NCBI RefSeq assembly: GCF_000430025.1
Contig: NZ_AUCZ01000004.1
Span: 124,001 to 188,000, forward strand
DNA length: 64,000 nt
Direction: 5' to 3'
Source of the DNA: Flavobacterium suncheonense GH29-5 = DSM 17707
GTDB taxonomy: Bacteria > Bacteroidota > Bacteroidia > Flavobacteriales > Flavobacteriaceae
Positions 18,315-28,634 of the stretch are shown here, piece after piece. Below the pieces are notes generated by a model. That model did no database searches. It saw nothing but the letters and a program-made list of their open reading frames with translations, and was not told the origin of the DNA. Position numbers and translations under genes: made by a program. Position 1 is the stretch's first letter; each line of letters begins with the position of its first letter.

Positions 18315-18754
18315 TATCCTTTCAGTTTGGCGATGAATTCATCAAGCGTTTCCGTTGGGTAATGTTCCCATTTTTTTAAGATTTCTCCTTTGTTGTTTAG
18401 TAACAGTATCAGCGGGAAAAGGCCGTTGTTGTTATATTTTTCGGCTAATTTTTCATTCTCCTGCATGATTTCTGCTGGAAGCTGGTTTTTTTTCAGTCTC
18501 GGAAAATCGGCATTAAAAACCACTAAATTTTCATTGCTGAATTGTAGGAAAGGCTCTGTGGTAACGAAATACTTTTTAAATTTTACGCACGGAGCACACC
18601 AATCGGAACCGGAAAAAAACAGCAACACTTTTTTATTTTCAGTTTTTGCTTTTTCTAGCGATTGTTCGAAGGTTACTCTGTTCGTTTCCTGAGCTGTAAG
18701 GGTAAAAGACAACAACATCAGAAGTCCTGCAATTTTCATTTTCATAGTCATCAT
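18314..18754 (-). CDS. Secreted thioredoxin-fold protein
   Basis: The 146-residue protein has a signal peptide (MKMKIAGLLMLLSFTLTAQ) and a thioredoxin fold with redox motif CAPC (Cys53, Cys56) in FFSGSDWCAPCVKFKKYF, as in periplasmic DsbD/DsbE-like reductases. Several Met codons cluster at the start (MMTMKMK), so the exact N-terminus is uncertain by up to six residues. It is the first gene of the operon and shares one base with apbE. A role in keeping cysteines of the downstream DUF4266 protein reduced is my inference from the operon, not something the sequence shows. Confidence 0.88.
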   Translation of the reverse strand: MMTMKMKIAGLLMLLSFTLTAQETNRVTFEQSLEKAKTENKKVLLFFSGSDWCAPCVKFKKYFVTTEPFLQFSNENLVVFNADFPRLKKNQLPAEIMQENEKLAEKYNNNGLFPLILLLNNKGEILKKWEHYPTETLDEFIAKLKG

Positions 18755-18866
18755 TTCAGTAGATTATGGAATATAGGATTTGCTAAATTGTTGAGAAACA
18801 ACAGTTCATAAATCAATTATTTATTCTACAGTAAATGTAGGATGGAAATTTTGAAAAAAGAAGTTC

Positions 18867-19529
18867 CTAATCTAAAGATTCGATTAAGATTAAGTCGCCC
18901 TCCTCATGAGTAATGGAAACAATGCCGTCTTCCGCCACATGATTGCTGCTTCCGGTGCGGTAACCGATGGTAAGAATGTCATCTTTCAGCGGATAAAACA
19001 GGTTTTCCGAATGAATCCCGCTTACTTTTCCAATCGGAATGAGTGAAATGATGCTGTCTTTCGGATACCATTTCTGAAAGTGCTTCGGCAGTAAAAATAT
19101 CTTCGAATGATCGTCCAGAATTACAATTTTCAGCTGATCGCGAAACCGGACGATGTTGGTAATGTTGGTAATGGTGTGATCGGCGCGTTTTCCGGTGGCC
19201 CAGAGTACGTTTGCGGCTTTGTGTCCTTTGGTTACGAGGTAGTCAAAAGCTTTTTCCAGATCGGTTTTCTCCTGGTCGGGCGTGTGTACGATTTCAATCG
19301 GATATTGTTTTTCACGATAGTATTCGGCATCAAAACCGCGGTCGAAATCGCCTAAAAGCACATCGACTTTTATCCCTAATTCCAAAACCCGTTCGATGGC
19401 AGAATCGAGCACAATGACCAAAGGCGACCATTCCAGCAGCTGGCCGAGCAGTTCTTTGCTGCATTCGGCTCCGTTAGCAATAATTAAAGCGGGTTCCTGA
19501 TCGTCGCGTACGATGTGGTGTGATGACAT
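18867..19529 (-). CDS. Thiamine pyrophosphokinase
   Basis: This enzyme transfers pyrophosphate from ATP to thiamine, giving thiamine diphosphate. At 220 residues it fits the bacterial family. The acidic metal-binding motif GDFD is at residues 60-63, DQEKTD at 85-90, and the nucleotide motif GKRADHTITN at 113-122. The C-terminal beta-domain carries the thiamine-pocket segment TGSSNH. A perfect -7 box lies in the 25-base gap to the upstream DUF4249 gene, so it can be transcribed separately. I see no THI-box (TPP riboswitch) upstream; there is no room for one. Confidence 0.92.
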   Translation of the reverse strand: MSSHHIVRDDQEPALIIANGAECSKELLGQLLEWSPLVIVLDSAIERVLELGIKVDVLLGDFDRGFDAEYYREKQYPIEIVHTPDQEKTDLEKAFDYLVTKGHKAANVLWATGKRADHTITNITNIVRFRDQLKIVILDDHSKIFLLPKHFQKWYPKDSIISLIPIGKVSGIHSENLFYPLKDDILTIGYRTGSSNHVAEDGIVSITHEEGDLILIESLD

Positions 19530-19545
19530 TATCGTGAAATTTTGT

Positions 19546-19553
19546 CAAAGATA
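19546..19553 (-). promoter_or_regulatory. -7 box for thiamine pyrophosphokinase
   Basis: Minus-strand TATCTTTG lies 17 bases upstream of the ATG, between the DUF4249 stop and the kinase start. Confidence 0.65.
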
Positions 19554-19554
19554 A

Positions 19555-20382
19555 CTATTGTACCAGATAATTCCGCAAATCGGTTTCACCCAAACTGAAA
19601 TATCCCAGTGGATAATTGGCAGGATTGGTCTGATTGATAATATTGCTGCGGAGCGTAACCGGTGGTGTGGCAAACGGATTGCCGGCATTGGTGGTGGCAA
19701 TGGCAATCAGTTTGTTCATATAATTATAGTATTGTTCGGAAATTCCCTGAACCTGTAATAAAATAGTAGTGCCCGATTCGGTTTCTCCGCTGGAATAAAA
19801 GCCAAACATCGGATTGCCCTGAAAGAATTCATCGCTCAACGTACCGTATTCCGGAATGACTTTGTTGGGGTTTTTTACGGTTAACAGGTAGAAATTATCT
19901 TCGGCGCCATTGTCCTGAAAATACCATTTTAACTGGATTTTATCGCTGCCATCCACATCGGTTACGGTTTCCTGTTCCACATATAAAATCTCTGGTGTGG
20001 CGTAAAGGGTATTGGTTGCGGCATACGTTTGCCCATTGTATAGTACGTTCAGCGTATAACTTTCGTTGATAACAGGAACAAAATCTGTGCAGACGTATTC
20101 TCCGGTTGTGCCTATTTCCGCGAAAGCGAAAACGGTATTGGTGCTGTTCGTAATCTGTACAACCGCACCGGAAGCCGGAACCACGTCATTGGTGTAGTAA
20201 TTGTTGGTCATGCTCAGTCGGATGCTTTGGGTTTCACCGGCTGTTCCTTTTTGCCATTTGATTGCGGCGTCGATTACTAGTCTTGGGTTCTCATCGTTTA
20301 AATCGACATCGACTACATCTTCACAGCCAACAGTGACGATTGTCAATACCAAAACAGCTAAGTAATGAAAGAAGGTTTTCAT
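19555..20382 (-). CDS. DUF4249 lipoprotein paired with a TonB receptor
   Basis: The 275-residue lipoprotein has lipobox TVGC (Cys20) followed by acidic residues (CEDVVDVDLNDENPRLVIDA), the recognisable DUF4249 start. The mature part is beta-rich and continues with LNVLYNGQTYAATNTLYATPEI, typical of this family. Its gene begins 4 bases after the TonB-dependent receptor ends, so the two are co-transcribed. By analogy with SusC/SusD pairs it may sit on the outside of the receptor and bind the ligand; DUF4249 is unrelated to SusD and its ligand is not established. Confidence 0.88.
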   Translation of the reverse strand: MKTFFHYLAVLVLTIVTVGCEDVVDVDLNDENPRLVIDAAIKWQKGTAGETQSIRLSMTNNYYTNDVVPASGAVVQITNSTNTVFAFAEIGTTGEYVCTDFVPVINESYTLNVLYNGQTYAATNTLYATPEILYVEQETVTDVDGSDKIQLKWYFQDNGAEDNFYLLTVKNPNKVIPEYGTLSDEFFQGNPMFGFYSSGETESGTTILLQVQGISEQYYNYMNKLIAIATTNAGNPFATPPVTLRSNIINQTNPANYPLGYFSLGETDLRNYLVQ

Positions 20383-20386
20383 GTTC

Positions 20387-22762
20387 TTAAAATTTAAAGT
20401 TGTAGGTTACCGAGGGCACTATGCCGAAAATAGAAAGCCGTATCGCTTCGTTAGCACCCGTTTCATAATTCTGACGGAAACTGATGGAAGCCGCATTTTT
20501 ACGGCTGTACACATTGTAGATACCGAAAACCCATTCGCCTTTCCAACGTTTGTTTTCCGATTTTTTAGGCGTTAAAGTGGCCGATACATCCAAATGATGG
20601 TAAAATGGTAAACGGTCTGCATTTCTGGAATTGTAACTCGGAACTGTGATGCCCTGATACACGTATTTTCCGTTAGGATAGGTTACGGGTTGTCCGCTCT
20701 GAAAGGTGAAATTCGCGCCAAATGTCCATTTTTTGTTCCATTTATAATTTCCGGTTACCGCCAGGTTATGGGTTTTATCATAAGCAGAATTGTACCATTC
20801 GCCGTTGTTGATGCCTACTTCGTTTGGGGTTCTGCCCGGTGTTTGCTGTTGCGATTTGGAAAGCGTATAAGCAATCCAGCCGTTTAAGTTACCGGTGTTT
20901 TTCCGGAATAAAATTTCCAGTCCGTAGGAACGCATCCTACCGTTCAGGATAACCTGTTCAATGGCTTCGTTGGCAATCAGATCGGCGCCGTCGATGTAAT
21001 CCATGCGGTTTTTGACGGTTTTGTAATAGGCTTCGGCTTCGAGCGTGTAATTATCGTCTTTGAAATTCCGAAAATAACCTACGGCAAACTGGTCTGAAAG
21101 CTGTGGTTTGATGTAATTGTCGCTGGGTGTCCAGACATCAAGTGGTGTAGGGGAAGCCGTGTTGGAAATCAGCTGCAGGTATTGCGTCATTCTGTGATAA
21201 CTGGCTTTCACAGAAGAATGTTCGTTGATTTCGTAAGCGACAGCCAAACGCGGTTCCAGATTCTGATAATCTTTGATGACTTTGCTTCGGCTGAAAAACT
21301 GTGTGCTCACCGGTTCGCCTTTCTCATAAATCTGAAGCGCTTCATCATAGGTTACCGGCTGATTGTTTTCATAATAATTGATAGTGGACGGCCCTAACCG
21401 GTAAAACAAGCTGTGGCGCAATCCGTAGGATAGGGTTAATTTGTCGCTTATTTCCTGTTCAGCATCGAGGTAGAAAGCATGTTCCAGCGCATATTTTTTG
21501 TCCAGCTGTCTGTAGTTGATGGACGATTCATCATCCAAAGGTTCAATGGTGCCCGGGTTAAAACTGTAATGGTTGGTATTGACACCGAAATTGAGTTTAA
21601 GTTTTTCAGTCCAATAGTACTTAAAATCGTATTTCAGATTGTAACTCTGTATGCCCGATTTCCAGTTGAAGCCGATGAAATCCAATACCAGTCCGTAATA
21701 ATAATCGCTGTAGATGAACGACAGATTGGAGAAAAGCTTGTCGGTAAACAAATGATTCCAGCGCATGTTGACGGTTGCATTCCCGTAAGTGTTGGTAAAC
21801 AGTTCATTCAGGGAAAACACGTCCCTTCCGAAATACCCCGAAAGGTATAAGTTGTTGTTTTTGTTCAACTTATAATTGAGTTTAGTGTTTAAATCGTAAA
21901 AATAGGCCGAGTTCTCATTGTCTGTCAGTTTTAAGAAAAGATGTGCGTAGGAAGCCCGTCCGCCGAAAAGAAAGGAGCCTTTTTCTTTTACAATCGGTCC
22001 TTCGGCGAGAATCCGGCTGGAAATCAAACCGATACCGCCGTTCATACTGAATTTATTGCTGTTCCCGTCTTTCTGATAAATGTCTAAAACCGAAGAAACC
22101 CTTCCACCATAACGAGAGGGAATGCCGCCTTTATACAGTTTTAAGTCTTTAATTGCATCCGGATTGAATACCGAAAACATCCCAAAAACGTGCGAGGAAT
22201 TGTAAATCGTGGCTTCGTCTAATAAAATCAGATTCTGATCGGCACCGCCACCGCGAACGTTAAATCCCGACTGTCCTTCGCCGGCATTGGTTACACCGGG
22301 CAAAAATAAGAGCGATTTGATGATGTCGACTTCGCCCAAAACCACAGGCATTTGCTTGATGGTGGCAATAGTGAGCTTGTTAACGCTCATTTCCGGTTTA
22401 CGGATGTTGGCCTTTTGTTTGTTGGTGATGATGATTTCGTCCAGTTGTTTGCTGATTTCCTCCAGATAGAACTTTTGCGTTCTGTTTTCGGTAAGATTCA
22501 CCGTTTTTTCCAATGTCTGATAACCTACAAATGAAATAATTAGAATGTGTTGCCCTTTCGGTAAGGTTAAGGAGTAAAAACCATATTCGTTGGTGTAGGT
22601 ATAGGCTTTCGAGTTCTTCACCTGAATGTTGACACCGATTAAGGTTTCGCCGGTTTTGGAATCGGAAATGGTGCCGCTCAAGGTGTATTTCTCCTGCGAA
22701 AGTACATCCGCAAACAGAAATAAAAAGTAAAGCGGCAAGTATTTTTTCAGCAGCAAAGGCAT
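20387..22762 (-). CDS. TonB-dependent outer-membrane receptor
   Basis: The ATG at 22762 places a signal peptide (MPLLLKKYLPLYFLFLFADVLSQ) at the N-terminus and gives 791 residues; an upstream TTG at 22801 would add 13 residues that break it. A carboxypeptidase-regulatory-like domain follows (YTLSGTISDSKTGETLIGVNI). The plug domain includes LPGVTNAGEGQSGFNVRGGGADQNL and YKGGIPSRYGGRVSSVLDI, and a 22-strand-type barrel ends VTYNFKF. It is the first gene of a two-gene unit with DUF4249. No SusD is present, so a polysaccharide role is not indicated. Substrate unknown. Confidence 0.93.
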   Translation of the reverse strand: MPLLLKKYLPLYFLFLFADVLSQEKYTLSGTISDSKTGETLIGVNIQVKNSKAYTYTNEYGFYSLTLPKGQHILIISFVGYQTLEKTVNLTENRTQKFYLEEISKQLDEIIITNKQKANIRKPEMSVNKLTIATIKQMPVVLGEVDIIKSLLFLPGVTNAGEGQSGFNVRGGGADQNLILLDEATIYNSSHVFGMFSVFNPDAIKDLKLYKGGIPSRYGGRVSSVLDIYQKDGNSNKFSMNGGIGLISSRILAEGPIVKEKGSFLFGGRASYAHLFLKLTDNENSAYFYDLNTKLNYKLNKNNNLYLSGYFGRDVFSLNELFTNTYGNATVNMRWNHLFTDKLFSNLSFIYSDYYYGLVLDFIGFNWKSGIQSYNLKYDFKYYWTEKLKLNFGVNTNHYSFNPGTIEPLDDESSINYRQLDKKYALEHAFYLDAEQEISDKLTLSYGLRHSLFYRLGPSTINYYENNQPVTYDEALQIYEKGEPVSTQFFSRSKVIKDYQNLEPRLAVAYEINEHSSVKASYHRMTQYLQLISNTASPTPLDVWTPSDNYIKPQLSDQFAVGYFRNFKDDNYTLEAEAYYKTVKNRMDYIDGADLIANEAIEQVILNGRMRSYGLEILFRKNTGNLNGWIAYTLSKSQQQTPGRTPNEVGINNGEWYNSAYDKTHNLAVTGNYKWNKKWTFGANFTFQSGQPVTYPNGKYVYQGITVPSYNSRNADRLPFYHHLDVSATLTPKKSENKRWKGEWVFGIYNVYSRKNAASISFRQNYETGANEAIRLSIFGIVPSVTYNFKF

Positions 22763-22858
22763 AGGAAATTGGTGTTGACGGTTGTCCTGCAAATTTCGCA
22801 ATTTTGAAAGAGAATAATTGTTAAGATTAGGTTAATGTGTTGAGGTTAAGACAAATAA

Positions 22859-22886
22859 AAAAGACGACTCTTTCGAATCGTCTTTT
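22859..22886 (-). terminator. Intrinsic terminator of icd
   Basis: AAAAGACGA and TCGTCTTTT pair around CTCTTTCGAA. On the minus strand the stem is followed by a T-run, 20 bases after the icd stop. Confidence 0.85.
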
Positions 22887-22906
22887 CAGTATCATTGATT
22901 ATTGGG

Positions 22907-25147
<2,241 letters not shown>

Positions 25148-25199
25148 CTATAGCTGTGTTTTTTAAAGTGTTTTTTGAAAGATGCTTAAAAAAGCGTAG

Positions 25200-25207
25200 C
25201 AAATATA
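25200..25207 (-). promoter_or_regulatory. -7 box for icd
   Basis: Minus-strand TATATTTG, a perfect TAnnTTTG match, lies 70 bases upstream of the icd ATG. Confidence 0.65.
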
Positions 25208-25333
25208 ATAAAATCAGTCCGAAAAGCGGTTGGGAAATTGACGGGAAATTGTCGGAAAATGAACGAATTATCAGATTGTTATTTTGGGAGTTGTAATTTG
25301 TCAAAATGATAATTTTGACGTAATTTTTTTGCA

Positions 25334-25363
25334 TAAAAAAAGCCTCGAAATTCTCGAGGCTGA
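25334..25363 (-). terminator. Intrinsic terminator of rplS
   Basis: AGCCTCGA and TCGAGGCT pair around AATT. On the minus strand a run of seven Ts follows, 24 bases after the rplS stop. Confidence 0.88.
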
Positions 25364-25386
25364 TTTTATAAACTTCAGAAAGGGAA

Positions 25387-25737
25387 TTATCTTCTTCTTT
25401 CTTTGATTTTTGCTTTTTTACCAGTAAGTTCTCTGAAGTAGAAGATACGAGCTCTGCGAACTTTACCTCTTTGGTTCACTTCAATTTTCTGTAAAGCCGG
25501 CATGTTTACAGGGAAGATACGCTCTACACCTACAGCACCAGACATTTTACGGATAGTGAATGTTTCAGTTACACCAGCACCTCTTCTTTGGATAACAACT
25601 CCTTTGAAGAACTGTGTACGGGTTTTTTCACCCTCTTTAATTTCGTAATAAACAGTGATAGTATCACCGGCGTTGAATTCAGGAAAATCTTTTTTCGCTA
25701 CGAATTCGTCTTGAACAAATTTTAATAAATTTGACAT
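25387..25737 (-). CDS. rplS: 50S ribosomal protein L19
   Basis: L19 sits at the 30S-50S interface. The 116-residue sequence has the conserved FNAGDTITVYYEI, GVVIQRRGAGVTETFTIRKMS and GVERIFPVN segments and ends in the basic KAKIKERRR. It lies 196 bases downstream of trmD on the same strand but has its own promoter (TTG-N19-TAATTTCG), so the classic trmD-rplS operon is at least partly uncoupled here. rpsP and rimM are not nearby. Confidence 0.98.
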   Translation of the reverse strand: MSNLLKFVQDEFVAKKDFPEFNAGDTITVYYEIKEGEKTRTQFFKGVVIQRRGAGVTETFTIRKMSGAVGVERIFPVNMPALQKIEVNQRGKVRRARIFYFRELTGKKAKIKERRR

Positions 25738-25811
25738 GATCGTTTTAAATTAAATGTTTGAATCAGAGCAACATACACGGTTATCGTCAGAGGTTGGGCC
25801 GAATGTGGCTG

Positions 25812-25841
25812 CGAAATTACGATTTTTATTTTAAATCACAA
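25812..25841 (-). promoter_or_regulatory. Promoter of rplS (-33 and -7 boxes)
   Basis: On the minus strand TTG (25839-25841), 19 bases and TAATTTCG (25812-25819) fit the Flavobacterium TTG-N17-23-TAnnTTTG pattern with one mismatch in the -7 box. It is 75 bases upstream of the rplS ATG. Confidence 0.6.
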
Positions 25842-25933
25842 ATTTATTTGAGAAGTTTTCAGTCACAGTCGCGGTTTTCAGTGTTGAATTTACGCGAATA
25901 GATACCGTGAACTGAGACTGTAAACAGCGCTTT

Positions 25934-26611
25934 TTATTCCTCTAACAAATCCGGTCTTCTGTTTTTCGTGTGTTCAAAAGCCATGTTTTCCCGCCATTTT
26001 TCAATTTCGGGTGTGTTGCCGCTCAGTAAAATATCGGGAACTTTCCAGCCTTTGTATTCTGCTGGTCTTGTATAAATTGGAGGGGAAAGCAGATTGTCCT
26101 GAAAACTGTCCGTCAGTGCCGAGGTTTCGTTACTTAAAACGCCCGGAATCAATCGGATAATGGCATCGCACAATACCGCCGCACCCAGTTCGCCTCCCGA
26201 CAATACATAATCGCCAATGGAAATTTCTTTCGTAATAAAATGATCCCGAACCCGCTGATCTACACCTTTATAATGACCGCAAAGAATGATGATGTTTTTC
26301 AAAAGCGACATCGAATTGGCCATTTTTTGATTTAAAGTTTCCCCATCAGGCGTCATGTAAATTACCTCGTCGTAATCGCGTTCGCTTTTTAATTTGGAAA
26401 TGCAGGCGTCAATAGGTTCGATGCTCATTACCATACCCGCACCGCCGCCAAACTGATAGTCGTCTACGTTTTTGTGCTTGTTGGTGCTGTAATCGCGAAG
26501 GTTGTGCAGATGAACTTCCACCAAACCTTTGGCAATGGCTCTTTTCAGGATGGAAGCTTCAAACGGGCTTCGGATTAAATCCGGTAAAACGGTAATGATG
26601 TCGATGCGCAT
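25934..26611 (-). CDS. trmD: tRNA (guanine-37-N1)-methyltransferase
   Basis: TrmD methylates G37 of tRNAs reading CNN codons, preventing frameshifts. The 225-residue protein has the trefoil-knot SAM-binding segments [22 protein letters not shown] and GDYVLSGGE, plus the N-terminal FGGGAGMVM loop. The catalytic Asp is in the C-terminal LTDSFQ segment. It has a perfect -7 box, but the region where a -33 element would lie is filled by a GGGAAAA tandem repeat. Confidence 0.97.
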   Translation of the reverse strand: MRIDIITVLPDLIRSPFEASILKRAIAKGLVEVHLHNLRDYSTNKHKNVDDYQFGGGAGMVMSIEPIDACISKLKSERDYDEVIYMTPDGETLNQKMANSMSLLKNIIILCGHYKGVDQRVRDHFITKEISIGDYVLSGGELGAAVLCDAIIRLIPGVLSNETSALTDSFQDNLLSPPIYTRPAEYKGWKVPDILLSGNTPEIEKWRENMAFEHTKNRRPDLLEE

Positions 26612-26651
26612 GTTTTAAAAAAAGGTTCTGAGGTTCTGAGTTACAAAGTGG

Positions 26652-26659
26652 CAAAGGTA
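26652..26659 (-). promoter_or_regulatory. -7 box for trmD
   Basis: Minus-strand TACCTTTG, a perfect match, lies 40 bases upstream of the trmD ATG. The heptanucleotide tandem repeat starts 12 bases further upstream. Confidence 0.65.
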
Positions 26660-26670
26660 GGGGTTTTGTC

Positions 26671-26721
26671 GGAAAAGGGAAAAGGGAAAAGGGAAAAGGG
26701 AAAAGGGAAAAGGGAAAAGGG
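26671..26721. repeat. Heptanucleotide tandem repeat, seven GGGAAAA units
   Basis: Seven uninterrupted copies of AAAAGGG, preceded by GG, cover 51 bases between trmD and the DUF1569 gene. Immediately beyond, 26732-26749 holds CTTCTCCCTTCTCCCTTT, nearly complementary to the repeat, so the two can fold together on the minus strand as a possible terminator for the DUF1569 gene. Perfect short repeats of this kind change copy number by slippage. Confidence 0.9.
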
Positions 26722-26765
26722 TTAGTGTTACTTCTCCCTTCTCCCTTTTGCTTATTACTAAAATA

Positions 26766-27215
26766 TTAAACCCCAAATTGACGCAAATGATGATCCAAAT
26801 GTTTCCATTGCAGGTTGTCCCATTCTTCATGCGTCATGGGTCCGAAGAACGGGTGTATATCGGTTTTGATTACCTGCGGGCCTTCGCGGAATTTTTTTAC
26901 TTTCTCGATCAATTCGACTCTTGTGGCTTCAAAGTCGTAGGAACCGGTACGGATAAACGCCGGTGCGGTTGGGCTGTCTTTTTTAAATTGTGCCGCTCCC
27001 ATAACTTTTTTTCGGACAATAGTTCTTCCGAAAAAGGCCATAATCGGATTCATTTTTAAGTGCAGATTCCCTAAAACCACATCTAAAGGGCCGATACAAT
27101 GGGACATCATTTGATCTACGGTCATTTTTCCCCATTGCGAAAGAGTAGTGGGGTGTAATTTGTTAATACGATCGATAATGTTCTGATTGCCTTCGGTTGT
27201 GAACAAGCTTTCCAT
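26766..27215 (-). CDS. DUF1569 (DinB-like) protein
   Basis: This 149-residue cytosolic protein resembles the DinB/YfiT four-helix metalloprotein group through DUF1569. Candidate metal ligands are His39 in the first helix pair (DQMMSHCIGPL) and the C-terminal WKHLDHHLRQFG histidines, the usual H..HxxxH arrangement. It is annotated in relatives only as a domain of unknown function. It forms a run with the methyltransferase and acetyltransferase genes upstream (11- and 15-base gaps). Confidence 0.82.
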   Translation of the reverse strand: MESLFTTEGNQNIIDRINKLHPTTLSQWGKMTVDQMMSHCIGPLDVVLGNLHLKMNPIMAFFGRTIVRKKVMGAAQFKKDSPTAPAFIRTGSYDFEATRVELIEKVKKFREGPQVIKTDIHPFFGPMTHEEWDNLQWKHLDHHLRQFGV

Positions 27216-27226
27216 AATGTATGATT

Positions 27227-28027
27227 TTATTTTTTAATCGCGGTTAACGAATACACCATAGGGATTTTGTTGTCCAGATGTTGTATTCTGAATTTATTGG
27301 GTTCAAATTCTTCGGTGTTGTTGAAACAATTATAAGGAGAATAATCGTATTCTTCAAACGAAGTGATTTCTAAATTATTGTTAAGCAAAGCAGTAAAAAC
27401 TTCCGAAAGCGGATGATTCCAGCTCACGGTTTTGTTTTCAATCGGCGCATTTTTATCGGCATACGTACCTTCTCCGTTTTCCAAAATGGTTTCGATGTTG
27501 AAATAGCTGTAACCGACTTCTTTAAAGTTGTCGTCAAACATCCACACCACGGGATGAAATTCCACAAAAACAAACTGACCGTTTGGTTTTAAGAACCTGG
27601 AAATTACAGCCGCCCATTTGTTTAAATCCGGCAGCCAGCCAATAGTGCCGTAACTCGTAAATACGATGTCAAACTGTTCGTCCAGATGATTGGGTAAGTC
27701 GTACAAATCGCAACAGATGAACTTTGCATCGGCGTTCATTTGTTTGGACAGTTCTTCTGCTTTTTCAATGGCGCGGTCTGATAAGTCGATACCGGTGGAC
27801 TGTGCGCCCAATTTGGCCAGCGAAATGGTGTCCTGTCCGAAATGGCATTGCAGGTGCAGTATTTTTTTGCCTGAAACATCGCCCAATAAAGACAGTTCGA
27901 TGTCGTTTAACGAAGACCGGCCGTCCAGAAAACTTTCCATGTCGTAGAACTCCGAAGCGTAATGCACCTCGGTTTTTTTGTTCCAGCTGGCTTTGTTGAT
28001 GTCGAGATAATCTTTCGGAATTTCCAT
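27227..28027 (-). CDS. Class I SAM-dependent methyltransferase
   Basis: The 266-residue protein has a Rossmann-type methyltransferase core. Motif I is KILHLQCHFGQDTISLAKLGA, ending in the acidic GIDLSD; motif II lies around DAKFICCDLYDL; and FDIVFTSYGTIGWLPD contains the motif IV region. The second half is specific to a subfamily acting on small molecules and its substrate cannot be read from the sequence. It lies between the GNAT and DUF1569 genes in a minus-strand run. Confidence 0.88.
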   Translation of the reverse strand: MEIPKDYLDINKASWNKKTEVHYASEFYDMESFLDGRSSLNDIELSLLGDVSGKKILHLQCHFGQDTISLAKLGAQSTGIDLSDRAIEKAEELSKQMNADAKFICCDLYDLPNHLDEQFDIVFTSYGTIGWLPDLNKWAAVISRFLKPNGQFVFVEFHPVVWMFDDNFKEVGYSYFNIETILENGEGTYADKNAPIENKTVSWNHPLSEVFTALLNNNLEITSFEEYDYSPYNCFNNTEEFEPNKFRIQHLDNKIPMVYSLTAIKK

Positions 28028-28042
28028 AACCCAAATTTTTCT

Positions 28043-28501
28043 TTAAAGATACAATTCCATTTGAATATCAGCACGATGGTAGTCGGTTTCGTCCAAAGGC
28101 GTTTCTTTAAAACCGTATTTCCGATACAGGTTCAGCGCTACATCTAATTTGGTACTGGAAACTAGCATCAGCGTTTTGTAGTGGTGGGTTTTGGCAAAAT
28201 CGATGCAGGTTTCCACCAGTAAATTGCCTAATTTTTTACCCTGATGTTTTTTGTCTACCGCTAATTTAGCCATTTCGACGACTTCATCGTTTACTTTCTG
28301 CATGGCAACTGTTCCGACAACTTCGTCGTCTAGCAAACAGAAGAAAATTTCGCCACCGGGTTTCAGAATAACTTCTTCGACATTGTTACAAACATCTTTG
28401 TCGTGTTGTTCCACAAAGAAATATTCTTCCAGCCAGGCTGTGTTTAAATCGATAAAACGTTGTTTGAATTCAGGTTTGTAAGTGATGATTTTAGGTTCCA
28501 T
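28043..28501 (-). CDS. GNAT family N-acetyltransferase
   Basis: The 152-residue protein has the GNAT fold. Motif A, which binds acetyl-CoA pyrophosphate, is VDKKHQGKKLGNLLVE, preceded by the beta-strand EMAKLAV, and the C-terminal LYRKYGFKE segment is typical. It has a perfect -7 box close upstream. Substrate unknown. Confidence 0.88.
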   Translation of the reverse strand: MEPKIITYKPEFKQRFIDLNTAWLEEYFFVEQHDKDVCNNVEEVILKPGGEIFFCLLDDEVVGTVAMQKVNDEVVEMAKLAVDKKHQGKKLGNLLVETCIDFAKTHHYKTLMLVSSTKLDVALNLYRKYGFKETPLDETDYHRADIQMELYL

Positions 28502-28523
28502 CCTGATTGCATCAATAGTCTGA

Positions 28524-28531
28524 CAAAGTTA
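28524..28531 (-). promoter_or_regulatory. -7 box for the GNAT-methyltransferase-DUF1569 run
   Basis: Minus-strand TAACTTTG is a perfect TAnnTTTG match 22 bases from the GNAT ATG. Confidence 0.65.
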
Positions 28532-28598
28532 ATGAGTTTTCAGTTTCGCTTCTGCTAACGGTTTCATATTTTATGAAAGATTTTAGATTTAATATTCG

Positions 28599-28606
28599 TA
28601 ATTTTG
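28599..28606 (+). promoter_or_regulatory. -7 box for the cyclophilin-FKBP gene
   Basis: TAATTTTG is a perfect TAnnTTTG match 28 bases upstream of the ATG. Confidence 0.65.
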
Positions 28607-28634
28607 CCTTTCAGAAATTTAAAAGAAATAAAAC

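Noticed and set aside
19530-19560. TPP riboswitch upstream of thiamine pyrophosphokinase
   Set aside because: Only 25 bases separate the gene from its neighbour, too short for a THI-box, and none of its conserved bases are visible.
26671-26721. CRISPR array
   Set aside because: The repeat unit is 7 bases with no spacers and no cas genes; it is a simple tandem repeat.
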